Part shown: piece after piece, positions 26,047-38,499 of the stretch | Numbering within the stretch: position 1 is the first letter of the stretch | Layout of the letters: every line of letters begins with the position of its first letter | Assembly: GCF_030687715.1 (NCBI RefSeq) | Contig: NZ_CP117445.1 | Span: 5,728,501 to 5,792,500, forward strand | Direction: 5' to 3' | Origin: Pseudomonas sp. FP2196 | GTDB taxonomy: Bacteria > Pseudomonadota > Gammaproteobacteria > Pseudomonadales > Pseudomonadaceae | Length of the DNA stretch: 64,000 bases | The notes under the pieces: model-generated | What the model was told of the DNA's origin: nothing | Seen by the model: the letters and a program-made list of their open reading frames with translations, nothing else | The model's database searches: none | Program-made: the position numbers and the translations under genes

Positions 26047-28044
26047 TCAGTCTTCCAGCAGCTCTTCAGCCTGACCCAGGATGTTTTCCAGGGTGAAACC
26101 GAACTCTTCGAACAACGCTGGCGCAGGCGCCGACTCACCGTAAGTGGTCATGCCGATCACGCGACCTTCCAGACCCACGTACTTGAACCAGAAGTCAGCG
26201 TGAGCCGCTTCGATCGCGATACGCGCGCCAACCTGCAACGGCAGAACCGCTTGCTTGTAGCCAGCATCCTGAGCATCGAACACGCTGGTGCAAGGCATGG
26301 AAACCACGCGCACCTTGCGGCCTTGCTCGGTCAGTTTGTCGTAGGCCTGAACAGCCAGACCCACTTCCGAACCGGTCGAGATCAGGATCAGCTCAGGCTC
26401 GCCTGCGCAGTCCTTCAACACGTAGCCACCGCGGCTGATGTCGGCGATCTGGCCGGCATCGCGTTCCTGGTGTTGCAGGTTCTGACGCGAGAAAATCAGC
26501 GCCGACGGGCCGTCCTTGCGCTCCAGAGCGTTTTTCCAGGCCACTGCCGATTCCACGGCATCGGCTGGACGCCAGGTGTCGAGGTTCGGCGTGGTGCGCA
26601 GGCTGGTCAGTTGCTCGATCGGCTGGTGCGTCGGGCCGTCTTCGCCCAGACCGATGGAGTCGTGGGTGTAGACGTGGATTACGCGCTTCTTCATCAATGC
26701 CGACATGCGCACTGCGTTGCGAGCGTATTCCATGAACATCAGGAAGGTTGCGCCGTAAGGCACCAGACCGCCGTGCAGGGTCACGCCGTTCATGATTGCG
26801 GTCATGCCGAATTCGCGCACGCCGTAGTACATGTAGTTGCCGCTGGCATCTTCAGCGCTGACGCCTTTGCAACCTTTCCACAGAGTCAGGTTGGAACCGG
26901 CCAGGTCGGCAGAACCGCCGAGCAGTTCCGGCAGCAGCGGGCCGAAGGCGTTCAGGGTGTTCTGACTGGCTTTACGGCTGGCGATGGTTTCGCCTTTGGC
27001 TGCCACTTCAGCGATGTAGGCCGAGGCTTTTTCCGAGAAGTCGGACGGCAGTTCGCCGCTCAGACGACGGATCAGTTCGTTGGCTTCGGTCGGGAACGCG
27101 GCGGAGTAAGCAGCAAAACGCTGATCCCACTCGGCTTCAACAGCGCGGCCAGCTTCTTTGGCATCCCATTCGGCATAGATGTCGGCCGGGATTTCGAACG
27201 GGCCGTGGTTCCAGTTCAGCGCCTGACGGGTCAGAGCGATTTCCGCGTCACCCAGTGGGGCGCCGTGGCAGTCTTCTTTGCCCTGCTTGTTCGGCGAACC
27301 GAAACCGATGGTGGTCTTGCAGCAGATCAGGGTCGGCTGTGCGCTCTTGCGAGCGGTTTCGATGGCGGTCTTGATCTCTTCCGGATCATGGCCGTCGACG
27401 TTGCGGATCACCTGCCAGTTGTAGGCTTCGAAACGCTTCGGGGTGTCATCGGTGAACCAGCCTTCGACTTCGCCGTCGATGGAGATACCGTTGTCATCGT
27501 AGAAAGCGATCAGCTTGCCCAGACCCAAAGTACCGGCCAGGGAAGCGACTTCGTGGGAAATGCCTTCCATCATGCAGCCATCACCCAGGAACACGTAGGT
27601 ATGGTGGTCAACGATGTTGTGGCTCGGACGGTTGAACTGCGCCGCCAGGACTTTTTCTGCCAGGGCGAAGCCCACGGCGTTGGCCAGACCCTGCCCCAGC
27701 GGGCCGGTGGTGGTCTCGACGCCCGGGGTGTAGCCGAATTCCGGGTGGCCAGGGGTGCGGCTGTGCAGTTGACGGAACTGCTTGAGGTCTTCGATCGACA
27801 GGTCGTAACCGGTCAGGTGCAGCAGCGAGTAGATCAACATCGAGCCATGGCCGTTGGACAGCACGAAGCGGTCACGGTCGGCGAATGATGGATTGCTCGG
27901 GTTGTGCTTGAGGTAGTCGCGCCAAAGCACTTCGGCGATATCTGCCATACCCATAGGGGCACCGGGATGGCCGCTGTTGGCTTTTTGCACGGCATCCATG
28001 CTGAGGGCACGAATGGCGTTGGCACGCTCACGACGGCTAGGCAT
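26047..28044 (-). CDS. tktA: Transketolase
   Basis: A 665-residue thiamine-diphosphate enzyme of the pentose phosphate pathway. It has the N-terminal [23 protein letters not shown] signature, the thiamine diphosphate motif beginning GDGCMMEG and ending in an Asn region, and the C-terminal [16 protein letters not shown] segment. AGGAG lies 8 bases before the ATG. It is the first gene of the minus-strand central-carbon run and divergent from the SahR-like regulator. Confidence 0.96.
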   Translation of the reverse strand: MPSRRERANAIRALSMDAVQKANSGHPGAPMGMADIAEVLWRDYLKHNPSNPSFADRDRFVLSNGHGSMLIYSLLHLTGYDLSIEDLKQFRQLHSRTPGHPEFGYTPGVETTTGPLGQGLANAVGFALAEKVLAAQFNRPSHNIVDHHTYVFLGDGCMMEGISHEVASLAGTLGLGKLIAFYDDNGISIDGEVEGWFTDDTPKRFEAYNWQVIRNVDGHDPEEIKTAIETARKSAQPTLICCKTTIGFGSPNKQGKEDCHGAPLGDAEIALTRQALNWNHGPFEIPADIYAEWDAKEAGRAVEAEWDQRFAAYSAAFPTEANELIRRLSGELPSDFSEKASAYIAEVAAKGETIASRKASQNTLNAFGPLLPELLGGSADLAGSNLTLWKGCKGVSAEDASGNYMYYGVREFGMTAIMNGVTLHGGLVPYGATFLMFMEYARNAVRMSALMKKRVIHVYTHDSIGLGEDGPTHQPIEQLTSLRTTPNLDTWRPADAVESAVAWKNALERKDGPSALIFSRQNLQHQERDAGQIADISRGGYVLKDCAGEPELILISTGSEVGLAVQAYDKLTEQGRKVRVVSMPCTSVFDAQDAGYKQAVLPLQVGARIAIEAAHADFWFKYVGLEGRVIGMTTYGESAPAPALFEEFGFTLENILGQAEELLED

Positions 28045-28235
28045 CGCTGATCTCCTGGGTGTGAATAAACTGGAACGGAAAAAAGGAGGGCATTTTCCCT
28101 CACCGGAGCGCCTCGGGGCAATGACAGATAGTCATGCAGAGGCGTTTTTCCAATGGATAGCGGCGGTTTCTGTTGGTGAAACCTTTCCGCTGCTCGTTTG
28201 TAGAGTTAACCATCTCGTGAGAAGTGCCATCTATC

Positions 28236-28265
28236 GAGCAATATCAAAACTTTTTGATATTGCTC
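28236..28265. promoter_or_regulatory. Large palindrome, candidate operator of the SahR-like regulator
   Basis: GAGCAATATCAAAA and its exact reverse complement TTTTGATATTGCTC are separated by two bases. It lies 37 bases before the regulator start and 191 bases before tktA. ArsR-family repressors commonly bind such AT-rich palindromes overlapping their own promoter. It could alternatively be a transcript hairpin, but no T run follows. Confidence 0.7.
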
Positions 28266-28302
28266 TTGCAGGGTTTTAACCCCGTCTCTAGACTGCTGCC
28301 CC

Positions 28303-29298
28303 ATGAACTTACGCGCGCCTTCCATGAGTCATGACGATTGCGACGAGCTGGCGGCCCTGTGCAAGGCCGGCGGCGATCCGTTGCGGCTGAATGTATTGCG
28401 CGCGCTGGCCAACGATTCGTTTGGTGTACTGGAACTGGCACAGATTTTCGGCATGGGTCAGTCCGGCATGAGTCACCACCTCAAGGTCTTGGCCCAAGCC
28501 GAGCTGGTGGCAACTCGCCGTGAAGGCAATGCGATTTTCTATCGTCGCGCCCTGCCCCATACCGAACTGCTGGGCGGCAAGTTGCACGCAGCGTTGTTAG
28601 AAGAAGTCGACAATCTGGCGCTGCCGGATGCCGTGCAGGCGCGCATCGCCGAGGTTCACGGGCAACGTGCTGCGGCCAGCCAGGACTTTTTCGCCCGGGT
28701 CGCGGAGAAATTCCGCGCCCAGCAAGACTTGATTGCCGGTCTGCCGCAATACCGCGAAAGCGTGCTCGCCCTGCTCGACAAACTGAACTTCAATGATGCT
28801 GCCACGGCCATTGAAGTCGGCCCCGGCGATGGTGCTTTTCTGCCGGAACTGGCTCGCCGCTTCGGCACCGTAACCGCGCTGGACAACAGCCCGGCGATGC
28901 TCGAACTGGCCCGTCAGGTATGTGAACGTGAACGGCTGGCTAACGTCAGCCTGCAATTGGCCGATGCATTGAACGGCAGCAGCCTTCAGGCCGATTGCGT
29001 GGTACTGAATATGGTCTTGCACCATTTCGCCGCGCCGGCCGAAGCACTCAAGCACATGGCCGACCTGCTGCAACCGGGCGGTAGCCTGCTCGTGACAGAG
29101 TTATGTAGCCACAACCAGAGTTGGGCCAGGGAGGCCTGCGGTGATCTGTGGTTGGGGTTTGAACAGGACGATTTGGCCCGTTGGGCCACCGCTGCGGGAC
29201 TCGTTCCCGGGGAAAGCCTCTATGTAGGCTTACGTAATGGTTTCCAGATCCAGGTTCGCCACTTTCAGCGACCGGCTGGCGACACTCACCATCGGTAA
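28303..29298 (+). CDS. ArsR-type HTH plus methyltransferase-fold regulator (SahR-like)
   Basis: A 331-residue fusion. Residues about 13-95 form an ArsR-type winged helix (recognition helix near SGMSHHLKVL, 54-63). Residues about 165-270 form a class I SAM-binding fold (AIEVGPGDGAF, 169-179). This architecture is that of SahR, a proteobacterial repressor of methionine-cycle genes sensing S-adenosylhomocysteine. metK begins 18 bases downstream, and a 30-base palindrome lies just upstream, consistent with autoregulation. The CxC metal site of arsenic sensors is not evident. Start at MNLRAP has no strong ribosome-binding site; MSHDDCD (28324) is an alternative. Confidence 0.82.
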   Translation: MNLRAPSMSHDDCDELAALCKAGGDPLRLNVLRALANDSFGVLELAQIFGMGQSGMSHHLKVLAQAELVATRREGNAIFYRRALPHTELLGGKLHAALLEEVDNLALPDAVQARIAEVHGQRAAASQDFFARVAEKFRAQQDLIAGLPQYRESVLALLDKLNFNDAATAIEVGPGDGAFLPELARRFGTVTALDNSPAMLELARQVCERERLANVSLQLADALNGSSLQADCVVLNMVLHHFAAPAEALKHMADLLQPGGSLLVTELCSHNQSWAREACGDLWLGFEQDDLARWATAAGLVPGESLYVGLRNGFQIQVRHFQRPAGDTHHR

Positions 29299-29316
29299 AT
29301 TCAGGAAAACATCGAG

Positions 29317-30507
<1,191 letters not shown>

Positions 30508-30523
30508 TTCCCTGCTGCATGAG

Positions 30524-30558
30524 AAGCCCCGCACGGTTTGCGCCGTGCGGGGCTTTTT
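30524..30558 (+). terminator. Rho-independent terminator of metK
   Basis: AAGCCCCGCACGG and CCGTGCGGGGCTT form a 13-base stem followed by TTTTT, 17 bases after the stop. Confidence 0.95.
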
Positions 30559-30568
30559 TATGGATTGA

Positions 30569-30643
30569 AGATCAAAAGATCGCAGCCTGCGGCAGCTCCT
30601 ACATTGATCTCTGCAGGAGCTGCCGCAGGCTGCGATCTTTTGA
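30569..30643. repeat. Inverted pair of class C palindromic repeats
   Basis: AGATCAAAAGATCGCAGCCT and its complement, with the variant GCCGCAGGC core, lie between metK and ligB. Confidence 0.9.
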
Positions 30644-30723
30644 CTTTAACGCTCCGCAACACCCCGCAAAACACCCGCCCGACCTCGCTCGAAATCCTGA
30701 CTAGCCTTCAGGGTTCCCCATGA

Positions 30724-32406
<1,683 letters not shown>

Positions 32407-32503
32407 ACATGCAATCCCGGCCCGCCGGGAACCCGACGACCACCGAGGCGCTCCAACAGCGCAGTGCCCAACCGACCCGATTGTCTTTGCACATGGAGCT
32501 TTT

Positions 32504-32899
32504 ATGAAATTTCTCGCACCGCTCGCCCTGCTCACCCTCTGCGCCGCCATGGCCGCTCCCGTGATGGCCGAAGAAGATGGTCCGGGCCTGACCGGTTGCG
32601 CTGCCAAGAAGCAGGGCATCATCAACCAGATCGAACAGGCCAAGTCGCGCGGTAATGCCGATCAGCAGGCGGGCCTGGAAACCGCTCTGCGTGAGGTCAC
32701 CGAACATTGCACCGACGCAGGCCTGAAAAAGGAACGCGAGAACAAGGTGCTGGAAGCCAAGCACGAAGTCAGCCAGCGCCAGGCTGACCTCGACAAAGCC
32801 ATGAAGAAAGGCGACCCGGAAAAGATCGACAAGCGCAAAAACAAGCTCGCCGAGTCGCGCAAAGAGTTGCAGGACGCACTGGATCAGATCGATAAGTAA
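32504..32899 (+). CDS. DUF1090 (YqjC-like) periplasmic protein
   Basis: A 131-residue protein with a signal peptide (cleavage probably after PVMA). The mature part is highly charged and helical, with two conserved cysteines (GCAAKKQ and EHCTDAG) and a long coiled-coil-like tail rich in Lys/Glu/Asp. This is the DUF1090/YqjC pattern; function unknown. It starts 97 bases after ligB. Confidence 0.82.
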   Translation: MKFLAPLALLTLCAAMAAPVMAEEDGPGLTGCAAKKQGIINQIEQAKSRGNADQQAGLETALREVTEHCTDAGLKKERENKVLEAKHEVSQRQADLDKAMKKGDPEKIDKRKNKLAESRKELQDALDQIDK

Positions 32900-32901
32900 A
32901 A

Positions 32902-32931
32902 AAATCAAAAGATCGCAGGCTGCGATCTTCT
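32902..32931. repeat. Collapsed class C palindromic element
   Basis: AAGATCGCAGGCTGCGATCTT is a short perfect palindrome made of the outer halves of a class C pair with the middle deleted. It lies between two convergent genes. Confidence 0.7.
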
Positions 32932-32936
32932 AAATC

Positions 32937-33386
32937 TCAATGATCGCGAAACTCTTTATGACAAGCGCTGCAGGCATCTTCAACTTTCTGCACCGCAGGC
33001 CCGAGATTACTGGCCTTGTACGGCTGAACCTTGCTGGCGATCACCAATTCACCGGTGGCCGCTTCAAGGTTGCGGGCCATTTCCTGAAAGCGCGCCTGCT
33101 TTTGCCAGACATCATCCTTGGCACTGGTGTGATCTTCTTCGCGAACCTGCGGGAAATGCTGCCACGGCTCATGGGACAGCGCATCGAGTTTCACCGCGCC
33201 CTCAGCAAATTTCGGCCCGTCGAAGGGAATGCGTCCACGCAACATGCCACCCAGGTCTTCACCGGTCTTGAGCATCTGTTTGAAGATCGCCTTGCGTTGC
33301 CCCAGCGGAGAATTCGGATCGACACCGCCACAGGCGGACAAGGTCAGGCAGGCCAGCAATACAACAGAAAAAATTTTAAGAGTCAT
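32937..33386 (-). CDS. Lipoprotein cytochrome c' (c-556 type)
   Basis: A 149-residue heme protein. The C-terminal CSACHKEFRD (Cys139, Cys142, His143) is a c-type heme site placed as in cytochrome c'. The rest is consistent with a four-helix bundle. The signal sequence ends in LSAC (Cys19), so the protein is probably lipid-anchored, unlike the soluble family members. Possible roles are electron transfer or NO binding. It is convergent with the DUF1090 gene and divergent from mltA. Confidence 0.85.
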   Translation of the reverse strand: MTLKIFSVVLLACLTLSACGGVDPNSPLGQRKAIFKQMLKTGEDLGGMLRGRIPFDGPKFAEGAVKLDALSHEPWQHFPQVREEDHTSAKDDVWQKQARFQEMARNLEAATGELVIASKVQPYKASNLGPAVQKVEDACSACHKEFRDH

Positions 33387-33514
33387 GGTGGCTTCAGGTC
33401 ACGGAAATCGGCGGCCAGTATCCCCGCGTCACCGATAAACACCAATAGCCCTATTAAAAATACGGGTTGCTTGAGCGCATGGAGCACTGAGGCAACCTGC
33501 ACAGGAATCACTCC

Positions 33515-34696
33515 ATGAACAGTTTCAAGGCCTGGCGTCACCCACTGATCGCGACCCTGCCCCTGCTGGCAATTCTCGCCGGCTGCACCGGTGGCGACAG
33601 CGCCAAGCCGAAAACCCATGCGCTGGCCACTTATTCCAGCGCAACCTGGGAGGCACTGCCGGCGGTGTCCGATAGCGATCTGGTCGCCGGTTTCGGTTCG
33701 TGGCGCAGCGCCTGTAATCGACTCAAGGCCGATCCGGTCTGGGGCACTACCTGCGCGGCGGCAGCCAATGTGCCGCAGAGCGCCAACGAGATTCGCGCCT
33801 TTCTGAAACAGAATCTTGATGTCTTCGGCCTGCGCGCCGAGAACGACAACCCCAACGGCCTGATCACCGGCTACTACGAACCGGTCTATCCCGGCAGCCT
33901 GACACCAACCGAAACGGCAAACGTACCGGTTTACGGCGTACCCGAGGACATGATCATTGTTTCGCTGGACAGCATTTATCCGGAGCTTAAAGGCAAGCGC
34001 CTGCGCGGGCGCCTCGAAGGCCGGGTGCTCAAGCCGTACGACGACGCGGCAACCATTGAATCAAAAGGCGTGAAAGCGCCGGTGGTGGCCTACCTCACTG
34101 ATCCGATGAACCTGCAATTCCTGCAAATCCAGGGCTCCGGGCGGATCCAGACCCAAGACGGGAAACAGCTACGCATCGCCTACGCCGACCAAAACGGCCA
34201 CCCGTACCGGCCCATCGGCCGCTGGCTGGTCGAGCAAGGCGAGCTGAAAAAAGAAGACGTGACCATGGGCACGATCAGCAACTGGGCCAAGGCCAACCCG
34301 TCGCGCATCCCGGAACTGCTGGGCAGCAACCCGAGCTACGTGTTCTTCACCCGTAACCCCGACAGCAACGAAGGCCCGCGCGGATCGCTGAACGTGCCAC
34401 TCACGGCGGGTTACAGCGCAGCAGTGGATCGCAAGGTTATTCCGTTGGGCAGCCTGTTGTGGCTATCGACCACTCGCCCGGATGGCACAGCACTGGTGCG
34501 ACCAGTGGCGGCGCAGGATACCGGCGGCGCGATTGCCGGCGAGGTGCGTGCGGATCTGTTCTGGGGCACCGGTGATGCAGCCGGGCAATTGGCCGGGGAC
34601 ATGAAACAGCAGGGGCAGATCTGGATGCTCTGGCCAAAAGGCGCACCACTGCCACAAGTACCGCAGGTGGCGGATACACCCAAGGACAAATCCTGA
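33515..34696 (+). CDS. mltA: Membrane-bound lytic murein transglycosylase A
   Basis: A 393-residue lipoprotein (lipobox LAGC, Cys24) that cleaves peptidoglycan strands leaving 1,6-anhydro ends. The MltA domain is seen from LITGYYEPVYPGS onward, and the C-terminal 3D-like domain carries the catalytic Asp in AAQDTGGAI. Mature protein is expected in the outer membrane facing the periplasm. It is a single gene. Confidence 0.95.
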   Translation: MNSFKAWRHPLIATLPLLAILAGCTGGDSAKPKTHALATYSSATWEALPAVSDSDLVAGFGSWRSACNRLKADPVWGTTCAAAANVPQSANEIRAFLKQNLDVFGLRAENDNPNGLITGYYEPVYPGSLTPTETANVPVYGVPEDMIIVSLDSIYPELKGKRLRGRLEGRVLKPYDDAATIESKGVKAPVVAYLTDPMNLQFLQIQGSGRIQTQDGKQLRIAYADQNGHPYRPIGRWLVEQGELKKEDVTMGTISNWAKANPSRIPELLGSNPSYVFFTRNPDSNEGPRGSLNVPLTAGYSAAVDRKVIPLGSLLWLSTTRPDGTALVRPVAAQDTGGAIAGEVRADLFWGTGDAAGQLAGDMKQQGQIWMLWPKGAPLPQVPQVADTPKDKS

Positions 34697-34718
34697 GAGG
34701 TCTGCTGCCTGATCAATC

Positions 34719-34817
34719 GCCTTCGCGGGCAAGCCCGCTCCCACAGGGTTCTTTGGTGTACACAGCATTTGTGCTCACCGTTGATACCTGCGGGAGCGGG
34801 CTTGCCCGTGAAGAGGC
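34719..34817. repeat. Inverted pair of palindromic repeats, class A variant
   Basis: CCTTCGCGGGCAAGCCCGCT and its approximate complement. The core GCGGGCTTGCCCG is intermediate between classes A and B. Confidence 0.85.
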
Positions 34818-34836
34818 CGGCAGCAGCAACCTAGAA

Positions 34837-35220
34837 TCAGACAGACACAAAGAAGAACGAAGCAATCAACCCCATCCCCACAAACCACACCAGCGAACGC
34901 AGAACCGCCCAATCCGCCAGATAGCAAATGATGTACAGCAGGCGACTGGTGATAAACAGCACCGCCAGCACGTTCACCGTCACCAGCTCGGCAGTCCCCA
35001 CCAGATGTGCGACGATCACCGCCGCGGCAAACGCCGGCATCACTTCGAAACTGTTCAGTTGCGCGGCATGCGCCCGTCGCGCCACGCCATCAACGCTGTC
35101 GAGAAAATCCCGGGGATCGTGATTGTCCCTCAGCCTGAAACCGCCCGAGGCCTTGGCCACAATCGTGCAAACATACGGCAAGAAGATCGCGATCAATACA
35201 CACCACAGAGCCACCGTCAT
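34837..35220 (-). CDS. MAPEG family membrane protein
   Basis: A 127-residue protein with four hydrophobic segments and the MAPEG-type pattern (RRAHAAQLNSFEVMPAFAAAV after the first helix). Family members include glutathione-dependent enzymes, but bacterial roles are mostly unknown. It lies 40 bases downstream of the EamA gene on the same strand. Confidence 0.8.
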   Translation of the reverse strand: MTVALWCVLIAIFLPYVCTIVAKASGGFRLRDNHDPRDFLDSVDGVARRAHAAQLNSFEVMPAFAAAVIVAHLVGTAELVTVNVLAVLFITSRLLYIICYLADWAVLRSLVWFVGMGLIASFFFVSV

Positions 35221-35260
35221 AACGCCGTCCTTTTTTTCGAGTTATAGAATTCGCGGGCGG

Positions 35261-36094
35261 TCAGAACTTCATCACCAGCATGCCGATCAGCACCAACCCA
35301 CAGGCTAAGAGCCGTGGCCGGCCAAAAGGTTCTTTCAGGTAGCGCATGCCGAACAGCACCACCAGAATCACACTGATCTCGCGCAACGCCGCCGCTTCCG
35401 CAATCGAGCCCAATTGCATCGCCCATAGCACCAGAGCGTAGCTGAACAACACGCAGAATCCGACCGCCAGCCCCAGCTTCCATTGTTCACGCCAGAACTG
35501 CATGAACGCCGGGCGTTTGGCGACCCACGCCAGCAGCGGAAACGGCCAGGCGCTGAGCAGCGTGACCCAGACCAGATAATCCAGCGGATGCGACCAGCGC
35601 CGTAGCGCCTGTCCATCGATGTAGGTGTAGCTACCGATACACAGGCCAATCAGCGCCACCACCGGCAGCATTGACCATGGCAAATGTTTCCCGCCACCGC
35701 CCTGCCACAGCAGACATACCATGCCGAATGGAATCAGCATGATCCCGAAGATCTGCTGCGTGGTCAGCACTTCACCGGCAAAGATCAGGGTCAGCGCCAG
35801 CACCACCAGCGGCGACAAACCACGCATCAACGGATAGACCAGCCCGAGGTCGCCGACCCGATAGGCCTGAATCAGCAGATAGCGATAGAGCAACTCGAAG
35901 GCTGCCGATGCAAGAATCCACGGCCAGATCTGCGCAGGCGGCAAACTCACGAAGGGCAGCGCAATGGCGACAACCAGCAGCGCCACGGTATCCATGCACG
36001 CCACCACCAGCAGCCGTTCGGCGCTGAATTTGATCAGGGTATTCCACGCCGCATGCAACAGCGCCGCCACCAATACCAGAGCTGTCGCCAGCAC
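35261..36094 (-). CDS. EamA/DMT family transporter
   Basis: A 277-residue membrane protein with about ten hydrophobic segments in two similar halves, as in EamA (drug/metabolite transporter) proteins. The start is GTG with AAGGAG 7 bases upstream. It may form a two-gene unit with the MAPEG gene. Substrate unknown. Confidence 0.82.
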   Translation of the reverse strand: MLATALVLVAALLHAAWNTLIKFSAERLLVVACMDTVALLVVAIALPFVSLPPAQIWPWILASAAFELLYRYLLIQAYRVGDLGLVYPLMRGLSPLVVLALTLIFAGEVLTTQQIFGIMLIPFGMVCLLWQGGGGKHLPWSMLPVVALIGLCIGSYTYIDGQALRRWSHPLDYLVWVTLLSAWPFPLLAWVAKRPAFMQFWREQWKLGLAVGFCVLFSYALVLWAMQLGSIAEAAALREISVILVVLFGMRYLKEPFGRPRLLACGLVLIGMLVMKF

Positions 36095-36251
36095 GTTTCA
36101 CTCCTTGATTTTTATTGTTGACCCTACACCAATGTGTGCGGCTGACCAACCGAGGGGACACAGTTGTGTCCCCGCCCCGAATCAGCCCATCCAACCTTTG
36201 CACCGAGGAATCGGTGCGCTGTCTTTCCACTCCTCATCCAAAGGACCCCGG

Positions 36252-37514
36252 ATGCTTGAACTCGTAGCCGCTTTCATCTGCCTCACCACCCTCCTCACCT
36301 TCGTCAATTTCCGCTTCATCGGCCTGCCACCCACCATCGGCGTGATGGTCACCGCTCTGCTGTTCTCCCTGCTGCTGCAAGGCCTGAGCCTGCTCGGCTA
36401 CCCCGGCCTCGAAGAGCGCGTGCAGCAACTGATCGGCCAGATCGACTTCGGCGATCTGCTGATGAACTGGATGCTCTCGTTCCTGCTGTTTGCCGGCGCC
36501 TTGCACGTCAACCTGAACGACCTGCGCAACTACCGCTGGCCCATCGGCCTGCTGGCAACCTTCGGTGTTCTGATCGCTACTGCGGTGATCGGCAGCCTCG
36601 CCTATTACATTTTTGCCCTGTTCGGCTGGCACGTGAGCTTCCTCTACTGCCTGTTGTTCGGCGCGCTGATTTCCCCGACCGACCCGATCGCGGTACTCGG
36701 CGTGTTGCGTACCGCCAATGCGTCGAAACCGCTGAAAACCACCATCGTAGGCGAGTCGCTGTTCAATGACGGCACCGCGGTTGTGGTGTTCACCGTGCTG
36801 CTGGGCATCGCCCAACTCGGCGAAACCCCGACCGTCGGCGCCACGGCCATGCTGTTCGCTCACGAAGCCATCGGCGGTGTGCTGTTCGGTGGGCTGATCG
36901 GTTATCTGGTCTACCTGATGATCAAGAGCATCGAGCAGCACCAGATCGAAGTGATGCTCACCCTGGCACTGGTGATCGGCGGTTCGGCGATGGCTTCCGA
37001 GCTGCACGTCTCCGCGCCGATTGCGATGGTGGTTGCCGGTCTGATCATCGGCAATCTGGGCCGCAACCTGGCGATGAATGACATGACGCGCAAATACCTC
37101 GACGGTTTCTGGGAACTGCTCGATGACATGCTCAACGCGTTGCTGTTTGCGTTGATCGGCATGGAACTGTTGCTGCTGCCGTTCAACTGGTTGCATGTGG
37201 CAGCGGCAAGTTTGCTGGCGGTGGCGATTCTGTTGTCACGTCTGCTGACCGTGGCCCCCGCGATCCTGCTGCTGCGGCGCTGGCGCACTGTGCCGAGCGG
37301 CACCATCCGAATCCTGACCTGGGGCGGTTTGCGCGGTGGTGTTTCGGTGGCACTGGCGCTGGCCCTGCCGCTTGGCGCGGAGCGTGATTTGCTGCTGAGC
37401 ATCACCTACATTGTGGTGCTGTCGTCGATCCTGTTGCAGGGTCTGACCATCGGCAAACTGGTCAAACACGCGACTCGCAACGAGCCGGGTGACGTGACGC
37501 AACCCGCACACTGA
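36252..37514 (+). CDS. Cation:proton antiporter, CPA1/NhaP type
   Basis: A 420-residue membrane protein with 12-13 hydrophobic segments. SPTDPIAVLGVL and GESLFNDGTAVVVF contain the acidic residues of the CPA1 transport core, and WGGLRGGVSVALAL is the late signature. It exports Na+ (or Li+/K+) in exchange for H+. The ATG at 36252 is preceded by AAGGA; the longer open frame upstream overlaps the EamA promoter region. Confidence 0.9.
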   Translation: MLELVAAFICLTTLLTFVNFRFIGLPPTIGVMVTALLFSLLLQGLSLLGYPGLEERVQQLIGQIDFGDLLMNWMLSFLLFAGALHVNLNDLRNYRWPIGLLATFGVLIATAVIGSLAYYIFALFGWHVSFLYCLLFGALISPTDPIAVLGVLRTANASKPLKTTIVGESLFNDGTAVVVFTVLLGIAQLGETPTVGATAMLFAHEAIGGVLFGGLIGYLVYLMIKSIEQHQIEVMLTLALVIGGSAMASELHVSAPIAMVVAGLIIGNLGRNLAMNDMTRKYLDGFWELLDDMLNALLFALIGMELLLLPFNWLHVAAASLLAVAILLSRLLTVAPAILLLRRWRTVPSGTIRILTWGGLRGGVSVALALALPLGAERDLLLSITYIVVLSSILLQGLTIGKLVKHATRNEPGDVTQPAH

Positions 37515-37544
37515 CGCATCAACGCGGCACCGTCGCGGAGCCCT

Positions 37545-38408
37545 TCACGACGCACTGCCCAGCACATCAAGCAGATGCCGCATCGCCAACGGGCGGTGCG
37601 GTGTCGAACCATGCATCACCACCAACTCCCGCGTATAACGCTGCCCGCCGCCCACCGGCATGACGCACAAGCCGTCCAGTGCCATCCCTGCCCATTGCGG
37701 CACCAGCGATACCCCCATCCCCTGTGCGACTAGCATGACGATGGTCTCCAGCGCATCCAGTTCGCACAACACATTCGGCTCGATCGCCTGTTCATCGAGG
37801 TAGCGTTGGGCAATCTGCCCTCCCCATGAGCGCGCGTCATAACGAATGAATGGATGTTCTCGCAGCAGCGCTTCAAGTGACTGCCCGGCATACTTGGCCG
37901 GGGCAACCAGAATCAGCGGCTCGACCTTGAGCACAGTCAGCGCCAAGGCTTTCGGCGGCTGGAACGGTGGCCTGACCAGAATCGCTGCGTCCAGCTCCCC
38001 GGCGAGCACTTTCTCGTAAAGACTTTTTGAATCGCCGGGGGTGATCTTCAGCTTCAAATCCGGTGCCGAAAGCGCCAGTCGCTCGATCAAGCCCGGCAAC
38101 ACGCCGGTCAGCGCCGTGGAAATCGCGCCGATTGTCACTTCACCGATCAGTCCATCGTGGTGCAGGTCGCCGTGTAACTCCTGCGCCAGTTCGATGATCG
38201 CCCTGATCTTCGGCAGGATCAGCAAGCATTGGTCCGAGGGCCGGGCGGCGTGCGCGGTACGCAGCAATAACGTGCAACCCAGCGCACGCTCGAGCGCCTG
38301 GACACGCTGACTGATTGCCGCCGCCGTGCGATTTTCTCGCCGCGCGGCCGCCGCAATTGAACCGGCTTCAACCACCGCGACCAGACTGTTCAAGAACCTG
38401 ACATCCAT
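37545..38408 (-). CDS. LysR-family transcriptional regulator
   Basis: A 287-residue LysR protein. The N-terminal helix-turn-helix spans MDVRFLNSLVAVVEAGSIAAAARRENRTAAAISQRVQ and is followed by a LysR substrate domain (ITPGDSKSLYEKVLAGELDAAI). It is divergent to the VOC protein and dicarboxylate symporter genes 91 bases away, which are its likely targets. Effector unknown. Confidence 0.88.
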   Translation of the reverse strand: MDVRFLNSLVAVVEAGSIAAAARRENRTAAAISQRVQALERALGCTLLLRTAHAARPSDQCLLILPKIRAIIELAQELHGDLHHDGLIGEVTIGAISTALTGVLPGLIERLALSAPDLKLKITPGDSKSLYEKVLAGELDAAILVRPPFQPPKALALTVLKVEPLILVAPAKYAGQSLEALLREHPFIRYDARSWGGQIAQRYLDEQAIEPNVLCELDALETIVMLVAQGMGVSLVPQWAGMALDGLCVMPVGGGQRYTRELVVMHGSTPHRPLAMRHLLDVLGSAS

Positions 38409-38499
38409 AAGTTTTCCTTTTGCTCAGAACAAGGCGAAGCCGTTATGCCCCGCCGCACGGTCTGTTTACCCTGAGCGCTCCTTCACTTGGGGACATCGC

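Noticed and set aside
26000..27888. Long plus-strand frame opposite tktA
   Set aside because: Shadow of transketolase; it starts within a palindromic repeat and shows no domain.
32937..32942. Possible terminator between DUF1090 and cytochrome c' genes
   Set aside because: The only hairpin here is the collapsed repeat, without a convincing T run.
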